From the NCBI GenBank assembly GCA_017883485.1, contig JADGNM010000174.1, positions 1-5,991 on the forward strand: DNA of 5,991 bases, read 5' to 3'. Under the pieces are notes generated by a model that worked only from the letters and a program-made list of their open reading frames with translations, had not been told where the DNA came from and searched no databases. This document shows positions 5,343-5,991 of the stretch, one piece after another (within the stretch, counting starts at the first letter, position 1; each line of letters opens with the position of its first letter). Made by a program: the position numbers and the translations under genes. Source of the stretch: Methanosarcina sp. (GTDB lineage Archaea > Halobacteriota > Methanosarcinia > Methanosarcinales > Methanosarcinaceae).

Positions 5343-5670
5343 CTTTCTTTTTTTTTCACTTTTTCTTCTTATACAAAATATCAACGTTAGTTGAATACAT
5401 AAAATCTCCTTTCTTTATAAGCGATCTGCATCTGTAGCAAGATCTCGGAACACGAAATTTTCGCACAAAAAGGATAACTAAAAAGGGTACTGTTAGTTTC
5501 ATTGTACAAATGTTTTAAAGTAAATATATGACAAAGATTTTGTTTTATATTATATCGAAAGACGGGAGAGCTGCCGACTTACAGGAAGCTAAGACGCAAA
5601 AAAGTCCTTCCTGAAGATCTTCAAGATCTTTATAAATAGATAAATAGTTTCTTGAAGAAAACTCAACTAA
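5343..5670. other. Gene-free region between tRNA-Asp and the right insertion sequence
   Basis: Apart from the terminator T-runs at its left end, no gene is seen. A TATA-like TTTTATATTATAT (5543-5555) precedes a less AT-rich patch (5560-5615). That patch contains an inverted repeat, CAGGAAG (5582-5588) with CTTCCTG (5607-5613). Then come two copies of the palindrome AAGATCTT (5614-5621, 5623-5630) and the palindrome TTTCTTGAAGAAA (5648-5660), which ends ten bases from the insertion-sequence terminus. A small RNA is conceivable but not supported further. Confidence 0.4.
5344..5370 (+). terminator. T-rich terminator after tRNA-Asp
   Basis: A run of nine T (5348-5356) and further T-rich sequence begin within six bases of the mature 3' end, typical for archaeal tRNA genes. 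Confidence 0.75.
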
Positions 5671-5991
5671 GGACTCTTCACAAAATAACTTATGCAATGC
5701 CCTTATTTATAGGTTTGAACGTGTAGTTCCATTCTCCGTGAAATTCATCACGAATTATTTCTAATTCTTCAACTTCCTCTTTCGTTATTTTAATCCCCTT
5801 TGGATATTCATTCTTATCTAACATGCACTTAACTTTAAGCCCTTTTGACGTAGTTGTTGCCGCAATAAGATTAACTATAACTTCGTAGCTTGTTAGTGGT
5901 TTACCTCTCCAGTTCATAGTTATATGGGAAAATAGTCTATGCTCTATCTTATTCCATTTGCTTGTTCCCGGCGGGAAGTGGCAAACCGAAA
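5671..5991 (-). mobile_element. End of a second ISAzo13-type insertion sequence, cut by window edge
   Basis: The outer end is placed at GGACTCTTCAC (from 5671), where similarity to the left copy stops: AAGTTATTTT followed by a diverged 11-mer ending in TCC occurs at both. Orientation is opposite to the left copy, so both transposase 3' ends point inward. The coding part visible here is intact. The opposite terminus and target duplication lie beyond the window. Confidence 0.8.
5690..5991 (-). CDS. ISAzo13-family transposase, C-terminal part, continues past window edge
   Basis: This DDE transposase catalyses cutting and joining of the element's ends. The visible 99 codons begin SVCHFPPGTSKWNKIEHRLF, a signature of the ISAzo13 (Rhodopirellula-type) family, in which the glutamate of KIEH (codon 5942-5944) is the presumed last residue of the DDE triad. 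It continues with MNWRGKPLTSYEVIVNLIAATTT, GLKVKCMLD and YPKGIKITKEEVEE and ends NKGIA-TAA. The internal ATG at 5917 is not the start; the frame is open to the window edge and most of the protein lies beyond it. No frameshift or stop is seen, unlike the left copy, so this copy may be active. Family identification is from remembered signature motifs. Confidence 0.88.
   Translation of the reverse strand, partial: SVCHFPPGTSKWNKIEHRLFSHITMNWRGKPLTSYEVIVNLIAATTTSKGLKVKCMLDKNEYPKGIKITKEEVEELEIIRDEFHGEWNYTFKPINKGIA

Noticed and set aside
1..5991. Composite transposon carrying his and mat genes as cargo
   Set aside because: The enclosed genes are ordinary housekeeping genes, and the left element cuts a native gene rather than bounding foreign DNA; two independent insertions fit better.

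Overview
The window looks like chromosomal DNA of a methanogenic archaeon, most likely a Methanosarcina. The evidence is an archaeal-type S-adenosylmethionine synthetase, a long-form HisG, a tRNA-Tyr gene with an intron framed by a bulge-helix-bulge at the archaeal position, tRNA genes without encoded CCA, TATA-box promoters of the methanogen kind, short purine-rich ribosome binding sites and AT-rich intergenic DNA. The genus is an inference from sequence flavour; no search was run.

Layout from left to right. Bases 1-143 are the end of an ISAzo13-type insertion sequence, plus orientation, already decayed by a frameshift. It abuts the C-terminal part of a formate dehydrogenase accessory gene (fdhD, to 453) whose first half is missing. 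Bases 454-645 hold no gene but a GC-richer, hairpin-forming block that contrasts with its surroundings. On the minus strand come three histidine biosynthesis genes, transcribed leftward in the order hisG (2187-3059), hisA (1382-2116), hisB (646-1221). An AT-rich 454-bp divergent promoter region separates hisG from the plus-strand mat gene (3514-4710). Downstream of mat is a 320-bp gene-poor stretch with three different short tandem duplications and, on the minus strand, an unusually perfect Shine-Dalgarno plus ATG opening only a 9-codon reading frame. Two plus-strand tRNA genes follow: tRNA-Tyr(GTA) with a 43-nt intron, and tRNA-Asp(GTC) with a C at position 55. A further 328 bp without a gene lead to the end of a second ISAzo13-type element (5671 to the window edge), on the minus strand.

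How it fits together. HisG catalyses the first step of histidine synthesis, HisA the fourth-stage isomerisation and HisB the later dehydration, so the minus-strand cluster is a partial his operon whose other genes must lie elsewhere. Mat supplies S-adenosylmethionine. The core is ordinary housekeeping. The accessory signal is the pair of inverted insertion-sequence ends enclosing it: one apparently destroyed fdhD, and together they could allow inversion of the roughly 5.5-kb segment between them. I found no undescribed multi-gene system here; the most novel-looking items are the orphan translation-start signal at 4889-4934 and the structured block at 498-610.
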